From positions 23,398 through 87,397 of the forward strand of contig NZ_JADIJK010000024.1 of NCBI RefSeq assembly GCF_017355205.1: a stretch of DNA of 64,000 bases. The letters are read 5' to 3'. The translations under genes were made by a program, and so were the position numbers. The notes beneath the pieces are model-generated. The model ran no database searches. It was given only the letters and a program-made list of their open reading frames with translations, and was not told the origin of the DNA. The stretch is from Bacillus sp. SD088. GTDB taxonomy: Bacteria > Bacillota > Bacilli > Bacillales > Bacillaceae_C. Numbering within the stretch: position 1 is the first letter of the stretch; every line of letters begins with the position of its first letter. Positions 1-8,371 of this stretch are shown in pieces.

Positions 1-998
1 GCTTGCGTTCCAAATAAGGTCGCAGATGAATCTAAGCAGGCATGCTGATGGCGTTTTAACCAGTCGCCGATTCCTTTTAATACATCTGCTTCATATTCCA
101 CAATCGAGCCATCCCCACGCGGCCCAATATTCAACAAGTAGTTCCCGCCATTCGCTCTTACCTTCACAAGGCTTTTCACAAGCTCTTGCACCTTTCCAGT
201 AAGATCCTTTCTTTCTTGCCAGCTTCGATAGCCCCAAGTCGAATGGTAAATGGACGCTGGTGTCTGCCAAGCTCCATCGAGCGGAACAGAAGGCACTTCA
301 TTATCCCCTAATGTACGAAAATCCCCTTGATTATTCCAAATCCGGCTATTCACGGCAGCTTTTGGTTGATATTCGCGCACAATCTGCTTAAATCGCTTGC
401 TTTGTTCAAGGGTAGGAGCCCCCATATCAAACCATAACTCGACTATCGCTCCATAGTTCGTTAAAAGCTCTTGTAATTGCTCTTCAATGATTTTGTCAAT
501 CGACTCAGGAATTTCATTGCAGTTATTATGATCAAACTCATGTCCCTGGTGCCAATCAACAAGAGAATAGTAGAGTCCCAGTTTTAATCCTTGTTTTTGG
601 CATTCTTCCGCTAATAATTTTAAGGCATCTTTTCCAAATGGTGTACGATCAACAATATTATAATCGGTTGTTTCCGTCTTAAACATGGAAAATCCATCAT
701 GATGCTTTGTTGTCAAAACAATATAGCGCATGCCCGCATCCTTGGCAAGCTGACAAATTTCTTTTGGATTAAAATGTTCGGCTGTAAACTGCTTGGCCAC
801 CTCAAGATATTCCGCCTCTGAAATATTGGCCCACATTTGAATCTGCTCATTATATCCTTTTGTTTCAGGTTGTCCCTTCCAGACCCCGCCAATTTCTGAA
901 TACAGCCCCCAATGAATAAACATCCCATATTCTAACTGCTGCCAAGCCTCTACTCGTGAATCATTAATTGTGTGAATGTTTGCAGTAATCCCCTTCAT
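1..998 (-). CDS. Alpha-L-fucosidase, GH29 (3' end outside window)
   Basis: The gene runs off the left edge, so only the N-terminal 332 codons are visible. Translation from the ATG at 998, preceded by GGAGGATGACGT, gives GMFIHWGLYSE near residue 26, TTKHHDGFSMF near residue 96 and ELWFDMGAP near residue 165. These are hallmarks of glycoside hydrolase family 29; in that family the Asp of the WFD motif is the nucleophile that releases terminal L-fucose with retention. LLNIGPRGDG follows near residue 270. No signal peptide is visible, so a cytoplasmic enzyme acting on imported oligosaccharide is likely. The family call is strong; the exact fucoside is unknown. A sulfatase and a sugar-type binding lipoprotein at the other end of the window could belong to a similar glycan programme, but they are 60 kb away. 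Confidence 0.9.
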   Translation of the reverse strand, partial: MKGITANIHTINDSRVEAWQQLEYGMFIHWGLYSEIGGVWKGQPETKGYNEQIQMWANISEAEYLEVAKQFTAEHFNPKEICQLAKDAGMRYIVLTTKHHDGFSMFKTETTDYNIVDRTPFGKDALKLLAEECQKQGLKLGLYYSLVDWHQGHEFDHNNCNEIPESIDKIIEEQLQELLTNYGAIVELWFDMGAPTLEQSKRFKQIVREYQPKAAVNSRIWNNQGDFRTLGDNEVPSVPLDGAWQTPASIYHSTWGYRSWQERKDLTGKVQELVKSLVKVRANGGNYLLNIGPRGDGSIVEYEADVLKGIGDWLKRHQHACLDSSATLFGTQ

Positions 999-1121
999 AC
1001 GTCATCCTCCTCTATAGTGACAGCGCTTTTACTTTTCTATCTTCTAACTTATTATATGGTGAGAGGAAGATATTTCAATCATTCCTCCTCTCCATATCTA
1101 TTTTTCTTAGAAGCTGCCCTT

Positions 1122-2525
1122 CTACATATCAAATCCCATTGCAGATGAATACTCATCTGTTTCCCATTCTTGTGTTCTAGCTTTTTCATTTGCAACTTTT
1201 AAATTTTGAATCAATGTATTCAGATCAACCGATTGTTCATAGTGCCATTGCAGGGCTGCAGATGTGTAGAGCTCATTTAACTGCGCCACAGAAAATGTCT
1301 CTGTTTGTCTTCCCAGATAAAGAATATCCTCTTTTTCTAAAAAACGATCGATTTTTTTGCCAAGCAAATATTTTTCCCTTAAAGCGAGGCTTGGCGTCTT
1401 AATTTCATAGGCACGGTCAAATCGTCCCGCACGATTTATCAAAGCAGGGTCAATTCTCTCCGGGTAATTCGTCGTCCCAATTAGGAAAAGCCCTTCTTTG
1501 GATGTCGCTCCATCTAAAGCATTTAGAAAAACGGAACGTGCGGATTCTGGCATGGAATCAATATCTTCTATCACCAATACCATCGGGGCCATCTTGGCGA
1601 CAATAGAAAATACCTCTTGAATCGAGTAACTAGAAGTGTATTCTGTAATCTGCCAGTAAGCCACAGGTGCATCAATACTTCCTGCGATCGACTTTACGAG
1701 AGTTGTTTTTCCATTGCCAGGAGGCCCGTATAGCAATATCCCTCGTTTATACGGAATATTGTACGTTTTGAAAAATTCCCCACTCTCATTGAAAAACTCG
1801 TCAATCGAGCGATATACCTCATTTTTCAAGTCTTCTTCTAAGAGGACATCCTCTCTGCTGACTTGCTGGGTAATCCATTCCTTCGTTCTCTCGACTCCAT
1901 CCTCTGTATCGGTAAAAACCGTCACGCTTCCCTTCATAATCTCTTTTTGACGTTCATAGACGTAGGTCAAAAAGAGTAACAGAGCATGATCATTTTCAGC
2001 TAAAATAAACTCTCTCTCATAATCAGCATGACTTTGAAAAATAGGTAATTTTATTAGGCCGACCTGATGCTCGGGATAATAATAGACTGAGTTATTTAGA
2101 GAGGGTTTAATAACAAAGCCTTGTTGATCTCCATTTTGTTCATAGGTAATCATCCCTGTTTCGAGATAATCAAAAATATTTGCCACAAGCTGAGCTTTGC
2201 CAACTTCAATATCCTCCTGAAGCACAGACCAAATCTCTTCTTGTCCCTCACTGTCTAAAAATAACCTTAGAGTGTGACCTGCTTTTTCCCTCATCACCTG
2301 CAATATTTGCTTCAGCACATACCCATAATCATGATAATTCGGGAGAATCTCACGTGTATTTTCGAGCATGCGAATAATAAACGAACTTTCTTTCAAATGC
2401 ATAATCTCCTTCAAGCTATTATTTGACCTCTCCTTAGAGTATAAAAAAATATGGGTTACGTAAAGAGCGAAATTGTTTTGGTTATGAAAAAGAAAGCTTT
2501 TCATCAACAATGGTTCGTCATTCAA
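1122..2525 (-). CDS. AAA-family ATPase
   Basis: This 467-residue protein has one AAA ATPase module in its C-terminal half: Walker A GPPGNGKT near residue 268, Walker B VLVIEDID near residue 317, sensor-1 region LIGTTN near residue 350 and an arginine-finger type motif NRAGRFDRA near residue 366. The N-terminal 230 residues match nothing I recognise and probably bind substrate or partner. The layout resembles the BCS1/CDC48-like single-ring AAA proteins found scattered in Bacillus genomes, which are thought to remodel proteins. The start is taken as TTG at 2525 behind GTGGAAG; an ATG seven codons later lacks a convincing ribosome binding site. No operon partner is evident. The specific substrate is unknown. 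Confidence 0.8.
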   Translation of the reverse strand: MNDEPLLMKSFLFHNQNNFALYVTHIFLYSKERSNNSLKEIMHLKESSFIIRMLENTREILPNYHDYGYVLKQILQVMREKAGHTLRLFLDSEGQEEIWSVLQEDIEVGKAQLVANIFDYLETGMITYEQNGDQQGFVIKPSLNNSVYYYPEHQVGLIKLPIFQSHADYEREFILAENDHALLLFLTYVYERQKEIMKGSVTVFTDTEDGVERTKEWITQQVSREDVLLEEDLKNEVYRSIDEFFNESGEFFKTYNIPYKRGILLYGPPGNGKTTLVKSIAGSIDAPVAYWQITEYTSSYSIQEVFSIVAKMAPMVLVIEDIDSMPESARSVFLNALDGATSKEGLFLIGTTNYPERIDPALINRAGRFDRAYEIKTPSLALREKYLLGKKIDRFLEKEDILYLGRQTETFSVAQLNELYTSAALQWHYEQSVDLNTLIQNLKVANEKARTQEWETDEYSSAMGFDM

Positions 2526-2585
2526 AGCAAACTTCCACTCAATATCGCTGTTAGGTTAAGCTTAGAAGCTGTGTCAGTGTCTATT

Positions 2586-3602
2586 TCATGGTTTCAGGGG
2601 AAATCCATATATACTGGCTAATTTGTCTGGATTATTTTTGGTGATCGTGGAAGCAAAGCCTATACATAATAAAACCTGATCAGGATCTTGATCCCTAGGT
2701 AAATAAATCCCCATCCCTTCAGGCTCCCTAAATGGGAGATTATTTGCTATTCCAATCCATTGCTTATCCACAATTTCTCTGGTTTTCCAATCCATTGTAG
2801 TAATATGCGTATTGCCGTTGGGCTTTTGAGAGTCTCTTGTTCCGTAGTCATTTCCTTCTAATAAGTAGAGATAATTTCCGTACGATGCAAACCCTTGAAA
2901 TGTCCCAAGTTTCGGCTGGGCCATCTTTGCAATCGGTTGAAAACGATGCTGCTTCACATCTGCTAATTGGTATAAAGCAAAATAGAATTTTCCGTTTTGG
3001 CGATATCTCATCGTTAGAAGCTGATGGGCATGATCAATATCCACCGTTGTATGATCGATATTTGGCAAAAAATCAAATTTTTCCAATATAGAAGCGTTTG
3101 GATTAATGGTTTTGCCATCCCTAAATGGAAATCTGGCAATTCTTGTACCCCAACCATTTTTTCCTGTGCCTGCAACAGCGTCGGTTTCCGTCCAAATATA
3201 TACCTCATCATTGCTTGGTTCAACGCCAATGGAAACACCATGACCAAATCCTCGCAAATACATATGGCCAAGTTTATGACCCTTGATATCCAATTTCGTT
3301 AAAACCAAATCACCATTGCTTGCTCGCTCCGCTCCTCTTACAGCTGTCTTTTCGTCTGGAAATCGATATCCCTTTTCCATCACTTGCACAGTATAAATAT
3401 GCTGATGCCGATCATCAAAACCGATCCCTTGAAGAACTGTGCTATTTTGCAAAGGCTTCTCCCGAAAAATTTCTAGCGCCTGTCCCTTTACATCAAATGG
3501 CTGGGTAAGAGGGATCTTCGCTTGCACCTGAGTAGGCTGGAAAAGATACACTAGCAATCCCAGCAGGACCAAGAACAGATTTTTAAGAAAAATGATGTTC
3601 AC
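2586..3602 (-). CDS. Secreted TagC-like beta-propeller protein
   Basis: The 338-residue product begins with a hydrophobic stretch of about 20 residues followed by TQVQA-K, a plausible signal peptidase I site, so it is likely exported. The mature part has repeated aromatic strand motifs and the segment GFGHGVSIGVEP followed by YIWTE, which I associate with the TagC/DinC and phage receptor-binding (P68 RBP) beta-propeller family. In B. subtilis tagC (dinC) belongs to the teichoic acid cluster and is DNA-damage inducible; the biochemical role is unclear. No wall teichoic acid genes are nearby. The start is probably the GTG at 3602, because TGA lies four codons upstream and AGAAAGG abuts it; the spacing is unusually short, so a later start is possible. 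Confidence 0.6.
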   Translation of the reverse strand: MNIIFLKNLFLVLLGLLVYLFQPTQVQAKIPLTQPFDVKGQALEIFREKPLQNSTVLQGIGFDDRHQHIYTVQVMEKGYRFPDEKTAVRGAERASNGDLVLTKLDIKGHKLGHMYLRGFGHGVSIGVEPSNDEVYIWTETDAVAGTGKNGWGTRIARFPFRDGKTINPNASILEKFDFLPNIDHTTVDIDHAHQLLTMRYRQNGKFYFALYQLADVKQHRFQPIAKMAQPKLGTFQGFASYGNYLYLLEGNDYGTRDSQKPNGNTHITTMDWKTREIVDKQWIGIANNLPFREPEGMGIYLPRDQDPDQVLLCIGFASTITKNNPDKLASIYGFPLKP

Positions 3603-3854
3603 CCTTTCTGCTCAAACTATATGTATGTAGCTTTATCCTAGTAATGGAAAATATTCGCAGTGTGGTTCATCATTCGAGCAGATCATAATGAAGATTACAG
3701 CCGTATCCCCATATGAATGTTCGAGCAGTTCACTTTAAGCTCCTCTTTAAGTTCTTGATTTTAAAAGCATTTAAAACATATTTTAAAAAATAATTATTAA
3801 TAAGGTGTCCTTTTGCGTCTATCGGATCTATATGGAGGATAGGAGGGATGCAAA

Positions 3855-4709
3855 ATGGAGAAAATCATATTTGGAAAAGAATTAGCGAAAACAATTGGAT
3901 TAAATGAAAGTATTGTAGTCGAGAAGCTCTACGAGCACGTTGAAAAAGCAGGAACCCCTTTAAATGGACAGGTGTGGATTGAACGTACTTATGAAGAATG
4001 GCAGGAGGATTTTCCCTTCTGGTCGATTTCCACCATTAAACGAATCTTTGCTTCTTTAAAAAAACAAGGCTTGATCCTAATAGAGCAACACGGCAAACAC
4101 CGCTATGATCGCACTAATTGGTATGCTCTTAGTGAGAATGGGACCAATATTCTCCCTCGCCAAAAGCTCACGGCGAATAAGCAGGGGGTGACGACGAATA
4201 AGAGAGATGCGACGGCGAATAAATCTGAACTAACGACGAATAAAACGCTCGCAACGACGAGTAAACTTAAAAACACCTTTCAGGCAAGCTCTGAGATAAA
4301 TACACCACAGATGAAGGTGGAGACCCAAGAGAAAATAGCACTTATTCAAAAACATCTAAAGAGACTGCATTTTTTCCCACTTCGCTCATCACAAAAAGAA
4401 GAATTGGCCTATGCTTGTAAAACCTTTTCGCTTAAAGAAATTTTACAAGCCTTAGAAACCACTGCGGAGCGTGCGATTTTCGCCTGGAAGTATGCTTATA
4501 AAGTTTTATTAACACAGCAAACATCCGTCCCAACCACAACGAAGCGAAAAATCATTCGGACAGAAAAAGTACCTGATTGGTTTCAGCAAGAAGTACAGAC
4601 GAGCAAGAGCACTAAAAGAAAATGGGATCAAGAGACATTGGCAAGGAAACGGCGATTACAGGAGATTCAAAAAACATATCGACCACAGGGAAACACAGGA
4701 CTCTGTTAA
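3855..4709 (+). CDS. Winged-helix replication-initiation-like protein
   Basis: The 284-residue protein has an N-terminal region (residues 1-95) with a winged-helix pattern, WSISTIKRIFASLKKQGLI being the likely recognition helix, followed by a Thr/Asn/Lys-rich linker (about 105-145) and a basic C-terminal region. This order resembles phage and plasmid replication initiator or DnaD-like proteins, but no initiator catalytic motif is visible. The linker is encoded by five near-identical 21-bp units, described separately. It starts at ATG 3855 behind GGAGGATAGGAGGG. The sspO gene follows 61 bp later on the same strand. No other phage or plasmid genes are present, so it is either a domesticated remnant or a chromosomal regulator. 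I am confident that it is a real gene and unsure of its function. Confidence 0.65.
   Translation: MEKIIFGKELAKTIGLNESIVVEKLYEHVEKAGTPLNGQVWIERTYEEWQEDFPFWSISTIKRIFASLKKQGLILIEQHGKHRYDRTNWYALSENGTNILPRQKLTANKQGVTTNKRDATANKSELTTNKTLATTSKLKNTFQASSEINTPQMKVETQEKIALIQKHLKRLHFFPLRSSQKEELAYACKTFSLKEILQALETTAERAIFAWKYAYKVLLTQQTSVPTTTKRKIIRTEKVPDWFQQEVQTSKSTKRKWDQETLARKRRLQEIQKTYRPQGNTGLC
4170..4274 (+). repeat. Five 21-bp direct repeats inside the replication-like gene
   Basis: Units begin at 4170, 4191, 4212, 4233 and 4254, exactly 21 bp apart. The conserved core is ACGRCGAATAAR (the fifth unit has GAGTAAA), followed by about 9 variable bases. Threonine is encoded by ACG in all five units, so the conservation reaches synonymous positions. 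The repeats read in frame as seven-residue units ending in Asn-Lys. The period of two helical turns and the position inside a winged-helix gene recall iterons of lambda-O-type initiators. The same spacing also occurs in an intergenic array at 44229-44382. Confidence 0.85.
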
Positions 4710-4770
4710 ATCTTATGTTTTTTACATATTTTTACCGTTCTCACACAGACTACAGGTGGAGGTGATAGAA

Positions 4771-4917
4771 ATGGCAAAGAGAACAGAGAGTCATTTGGAA
4801 GGATTAAATCCGGAGAAAAGGCCAAGCCGCAATGTGGGCTATCAGGAAGAAATGTCCCAAGAACCGCTGAGCACCAAACAGAAATTAAATAATAAAAAGC
4901 GAAAAAAGAATCAATAA
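4771..4917 (+). CDS. sspO: Small acid-soluble spore protein O (SspO)
   Basis: This 48-residue ORF starts MAKRTESHLEG, contains GYQEE and EPLSTKQ, and ends NNKKRKKNQ. That basic tail and the MxKR start match the minor spore protein SspO (CotK) of B. subtilis, which is made in the forespore under SigG control and accumulates in the dormant spore. A strong site, GGTGGAGGTGATAGAA, directly precedes ATG 4771. In B. subtilis sspO is followed by sspP and lies near citB; neither is visible here, so the context differs. Assignment rests on remembered family similarity over the whole length and is fairly secure. Confidence 0.85.
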   Translation: MAKRTESHLEGLNPEKRPSRNVGYQEEMSQEPLSTKQKLNNKKRKKNQ

Positions 4918-5257
4918 CAATACGGATTGTGCCATTTTCCAAACGATCCTTCCGACAGAGCAATAGGATCTCACTGGGCAGAGCATCGCTTTTGCTTGTT
5001 CTATCCACCTTAGAAGACATTGTTAGTGATACCAAGGAAAAGGCTGGGACATAATTAAAACATTGAGCACCAAGGACGAACAATGTACTGCCTTAGCGGA
5101 GGAAATATACGTAGACTCCGGGCGAGTGGCAAGTCTCCTCAGGCTTCGCCTCCCGGGGTCTTGCCGAACTATTTCCGGAGCGGAAGTATATACCCTCTAG
5201 CAGTTCGTTTTTTCTTGGTAAAAATACTTATGTCCCAGCCCCTCATCCTGAATTCGT
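4918..5257. other. Intergenic region holding repeat element C1
   Basis: There is no supported gene between sspO and the end of sbcC. The first 120 bp show nothing recognisable. From 5042 on it is the inverted-repeat-bounded element C1. The open frames crossing it have no ribosome binding site and are not called. Confidence 0.6.
5042..5240. repeat. Repeat element C1 with terminal inverted repeats
   Basis: The 199-bp element is bounded by GGCTGGGACATAA at 5042-5054 and its exact reverse complement TTATGTCCCAGCC at 5228-5240. The interior contains an imperfect palindrome with GAGTGGCAAG on one side and GTCTTGCC on the other. A diverged second copy lies at 60771-60976, where GGGCGAGTAGCAAG, GGGGTCTTGC and GAGTATAT are recognisably shared. 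It encodes no protein and could be a MITE-like element or a structured RNA. Confidence 0.75.
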
Positions 5258-8200
5258 TCATTTCAATATAAATTGTGCCTGGCTATGCCCTTCTTTCGTT
5301 TTCTTTACTTCGAGAATGGCTGGAAAGATCGATTTAAGTTCTTGAACATGGGAAATGACCCCGATCATTCTCCCTAATTGTTGTAGGTCAACTAATGCAT
5401 CAATGGCTTTATTGAGAGCTTCTTCATCTAAAGTACCGAAACCCTCATCAATGAACATCGTTTCGATTGAAATATTCCCTTGGAAGCTCTGAATAACATC
5501 CGACATCCCCAGAGCTAAACACAAAGAGGCATTGAATTTTTCACCACCGGATAATGTTTTCACATCACGCGTTTGCCCCGTATAAGCATCGTAAATATCA
5601 AGGGCTAAACCACTCTGTCTTCCATGAGATTCCTGGCGGTCGCTACGGATTAAATCGTACTGACCATTGGATAATTTTTTCAATCGTAAATTGGCTGCCT
5701 CAATAATTTGCTCTAAATAGTCAATTTGCAGGTAACGCTCAAAAGAAACCTTTTGCTGATTTTGACCACGAATGACATCAAATAAATCGGTTAAAACGGC
5801 TAGTTGCCGTTCACTTTCACGAACACGTTTCTCTGCTTCTGTAATCTTGTCTCGCAATTGGATGGCTTCCACATGAATTTTCTTCGAATGCTCCCACTGA
5901 TTAAGAGCTGTTTCATATGCCTGCTTAAACTCTTCCAATTGTTGTTGCAATTGTTGTAAATTCACTTCTTCTTTATCTTGCAAACTGATCTCTAATTCCT
6001 TTACCTGCCCTTCGAGGAAGGATCGTGTTTGCTTAAATTGCTGAATCTCATTCTTTAATTCCGCGCGAGCCTCTTCAGACATCTTAGCAGAACGATAAAG
6101 CTCTTCTGTCGCAAATTCAGATTTTTGTAGCAAGGATTGGAATGTAGCTTCCATCTTCTTTCTCTTTGCTATTGTGTCCATTTGCTCCCGTTCAGTACTT
6201 TCCACATTACTTATTGCTTTTGTTTTCTTGTCTTGGATATTCTGGAGCTGCTGCTGCACTTGCTCCCAAGCCTGTTCTAAGGCTATTTTTTCCTTTTTCG
6301 TATTTTGCATTTGCGTTTCTAATTGCTTTAAAACACGTAATTCTTCTGGGATCGTTCGAATCCGCTCCATATAAAGCGTCTTTGTATTTTCTGCCTTCAA
6401 CCGTTTTTCTTGATAAAGCTCCTCAAGCTCGTCTTTTTTCTTATCAAACTGCTTGAGCTCTTGTTGCTGTCCGTCCAAATCACTTTTCCATTTGGCAAGC
6501 AGCCGCTGGTCACTTTTTAACTTTTCAACCTCTTCACTTAAAACCTTTCCTTCCTTCTTTAATTGCTCCAATTTCATTGGCACTTCTTCTATAGTGAGAT
6601 CAAGCACTTCGACATCATCTTGTCTATCTTGTAGCTGTTTCGTATTTGCAGTCCAATCAACTTTAAGCGCATGGTATTCATGTTCACAATGCTCCACCGT
6701 TTTTTTGAACGTTTCTAATTGCTCTTTTGAAATCATTCCCCCTTTGTCTGCCGCTTTCTTGGGATGCTCAAGACTTCCACAAACGGGGCAAGCCTCTCCA
6801 TCATGCAAATGGCTTGCTAATACAAGGGCTTGTTGATTGAACCAATTTTTTTCTTGCTCCAAGTACTCCGATTTTTTCTGTTCAAAAACCTGCTTTTTCT
6901 GCTGTAATTCTTGATCCAAACTGGTTTGTTTAAGTGCATATTTATGATACTCATGTAAAACCTTCCACTGCTCACGTTTCTCTGCTAATAAGTCATTTTT
7001 CTCTGGATACTTGCTAACACGCTTCTCCAGCTCCATAATCTGCTGTTGCCATTTCTCTACGGTATCCGCTTTTTCCTTTCGCTTCTGCTTAATTGCTTCA
7101 AGCTGAGTATGCGCTTGACTGACTTGTTGCTCAAGCACTTGAATCTGTTGCTTGACTTGATCAATTTCTTTGACTGTCGGGAGATAATCCTGTAATCGTG
7201 TGAGTTCTCGTCGTAGCTGTTCCCTTTTCTCTTCTTTGCCTTCCTCCTGTTGATACTTTTTCAGTGTCTGCTGATAATCAGCCTCTATTTGCTTCTTTGC
7301 GTGTACAGCCTGTTCATAGGCTTTCCGCTTCTTCTCTTCCTCTTCTCGCCACTCCTTTACCTGCTGCTCATAGGGCTCGATCGTGCTAGCGCGCTCAGCT
7401 AATTCCCATTGTGTTTCCTTTTGCGCAAAAACAGGGAGCTGCTTAGCTAATTGTTGCAGCTGCTGGCGCTTGCTGGTAAGTTCCACAAATTTTTCATTCA
7501 ATGCTTGAGCTTGATAAAATTCAGCCTGTTTTTCTGTATGTCGTTTGTACGCTTGTTCATATTGTTGATGATCTTGGAGTTTTTTTTCTTGATAATAGGC
7601 AACCTCATCTTCCAGTCCTTGTAAAATTTGCTGAGTATTGTAATGATCTTGGGAGATCACTTGAAAAAATAAGGATCCCTCTCTAACAGGAAGTGTCGCT
7701 TGGACATTTTGAATCAATGACGCTTTGACTCTTTCCTCTTGCTGAAACATCTCCTCCACTCGTTTTTTCCGATTTCGCAGTTTTTCCCCAATTTGCTGGT
7801 AACGATCGGTCTTAAAAAGGCGTCGTAAAATATCTTCTTTGTTTTCCGTTTGCGAGGTTAATAGTTTCCGGAATTCACCTTGTGGGAGCATAACAATCTG
7901 CTTAAATTGCGCTTGTGTGAGCCCTAATAGAGACTCGACCTTTTTATCGATCTCAGAAACGATTTGCCGATCCACACAGGGAACTTCCCTGTCGTCTTCC
8001 ATTTCAAAAAACTCGTAACGCTCACCGGTTTTGGTCTTATTTCCCTGTTTGACATGACCTAATTGCCGTAAAATTCGATATGTACGGTGGTGAAGCTCAA
8101 ATATTAATTCAACCGCGGTATGGATATCATCCTCTGCAAAATGACTTCGCAGCATGGTTTGATTTTCCCGATCCTGTCCACTTGCACTTCCGTATAAAGC

Positions 8201-8350
8201 AAAGCAAATCCCATCAAAAATTGTCGTTTTCCCAGCACCAGTATTGCCAGAAATTACAAAGATGGACTGCTCCTTTAGCTTTGTAAAATCAATAATTTCC
8301 GTATCTTTATACGGGCCAAAAGCGGTCAGTCTTAACGTTAATGGGCGCAT
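5258..8350 (-). CDS. sbcC: SbcC, ATPase subunit of SbcCD nuclease
   Basis: This 1030-residue SMC-like protein has an N-terminal Walker A SGNTGAGKTTIFDG near residue 34, two long coiled coils, a zinc hook CPVCG near residue 520, and a C-terminal ABC signature TLSGGEKFNASL with Walker B FIDEGFGTLDEEA. This order is characteristic of SbcC/Rad50. With SbcD it forms a complex that opens DNA hairpins and trims double-strand ends bound by protein. The length is close to that usual for Firmicute SbcC. It lies 21 bp downstream of sbcD, so the two are one operon. The ATG at 8350 follows a GGAGGGAAGGA-type site. No frameshift or missing motif was seen. Confidence 0.97.
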   Translation of the reverse strand: MRPLTLRLTAFGPYKDTEIIDFTKLKEQSIFVISGNTGAGKTTIFDGICFALYGSASGQDRENQTMLRSHFAEDDIHTAVELIFELHHRTYRILRQLGHVKQGNKTKTGERYEFFEMEDDREVPCVDRQIVSEIDKKVESLLGLTQAQFKQIVMLPQGEFRKLLTSQTENKEDILRRLFKTDRYQQIGEKLRNRKKRVEEMFQQEERVKASLIQNVQATLPVREGSLFFQVISQDHYNTQQILQGLEDEVAYYQEKKLQDHQQYEQAYKRHTEKQAEFYQAQALNEKFVELTSKRQQLQQLAKQLPVFAQKETQWELAERASTIEPYEQQVKEWREEEEKKRKAYEQAVHAKKQIEADYQQTLKKYQQEEGKEEKREQLRRELTRLQDYLPTVKEIDQVKQQIQVLEQQVSQAHTQLEAIKQKRKEKADTVEKWQQQIMELEKRVSKYPEKNDLLAEKREQWKVLHEYHKYALKQTSLDQELQQKKQVFEQKKSEYLEQEKNWFNQQALVLASHLHDGEACPVCGSLEHPKKAADKGGMISKEQLETFKKTVEHCEHEYHALKVDWTANTKQLQDRQDDVEVLDLTIEEVPMKLEQLKKEGKVLSEEVEKLKSDQRLLAKWKSDLDGQQQELKQFDKKKDELEELYQEKRLKAENTKTLYMERIRTIPEELRVLKQLETQMQNTKKEKIALEQAWEQVQQQLQNIQDKKTKAISNVESTEREQMDTIAKRKKMEATFQSLLQKSEFATEELYRSAKMSEEARAELKNEIQQFKQTRSFLEGQVKELEISLQDKEEVNLQQLQQQLEEFKQAYETALNQWEHSKKIHVEAIQLRDKITEAEKRVRESERQLAVLTDLFDVIRGQNQQKVSFERYLQIDYLEQIIEAANLRLKKLSNGQYDLIRSDRQESHGRQSGLALDIYDAYTGQTRDVKTLSGGEKFNASLCLALGMSDVIQSFQGNISIETMFIDEGFGTLDEEALNKAIDALVDLQQLGRMIGVISHVQELKSIFPAILEVKKTKEGHSQAQFILK

Positions 8351-8371
8351 CCTTCCTTCCCTCCTTTTCCC

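Noticed and set aside
3014..3302. Overlapping frames on both strands inside the propeller gene
   Set aside because: They are shadows of the 338-codon gene and have no start signals.
4170..4274. CRISPR array
   Set aside because: Repeat core about 12 bp and spacers about 9 bp are far too short, and the array is inside a coding frame; the same holds for the arrays at 33001 and 44229.
5083..5271. 62-codon frame in element C1
   Set aside because: It lies wholly in the inverted-repeat element, has no ribosome binding site and its residue pattern is not protein-like.
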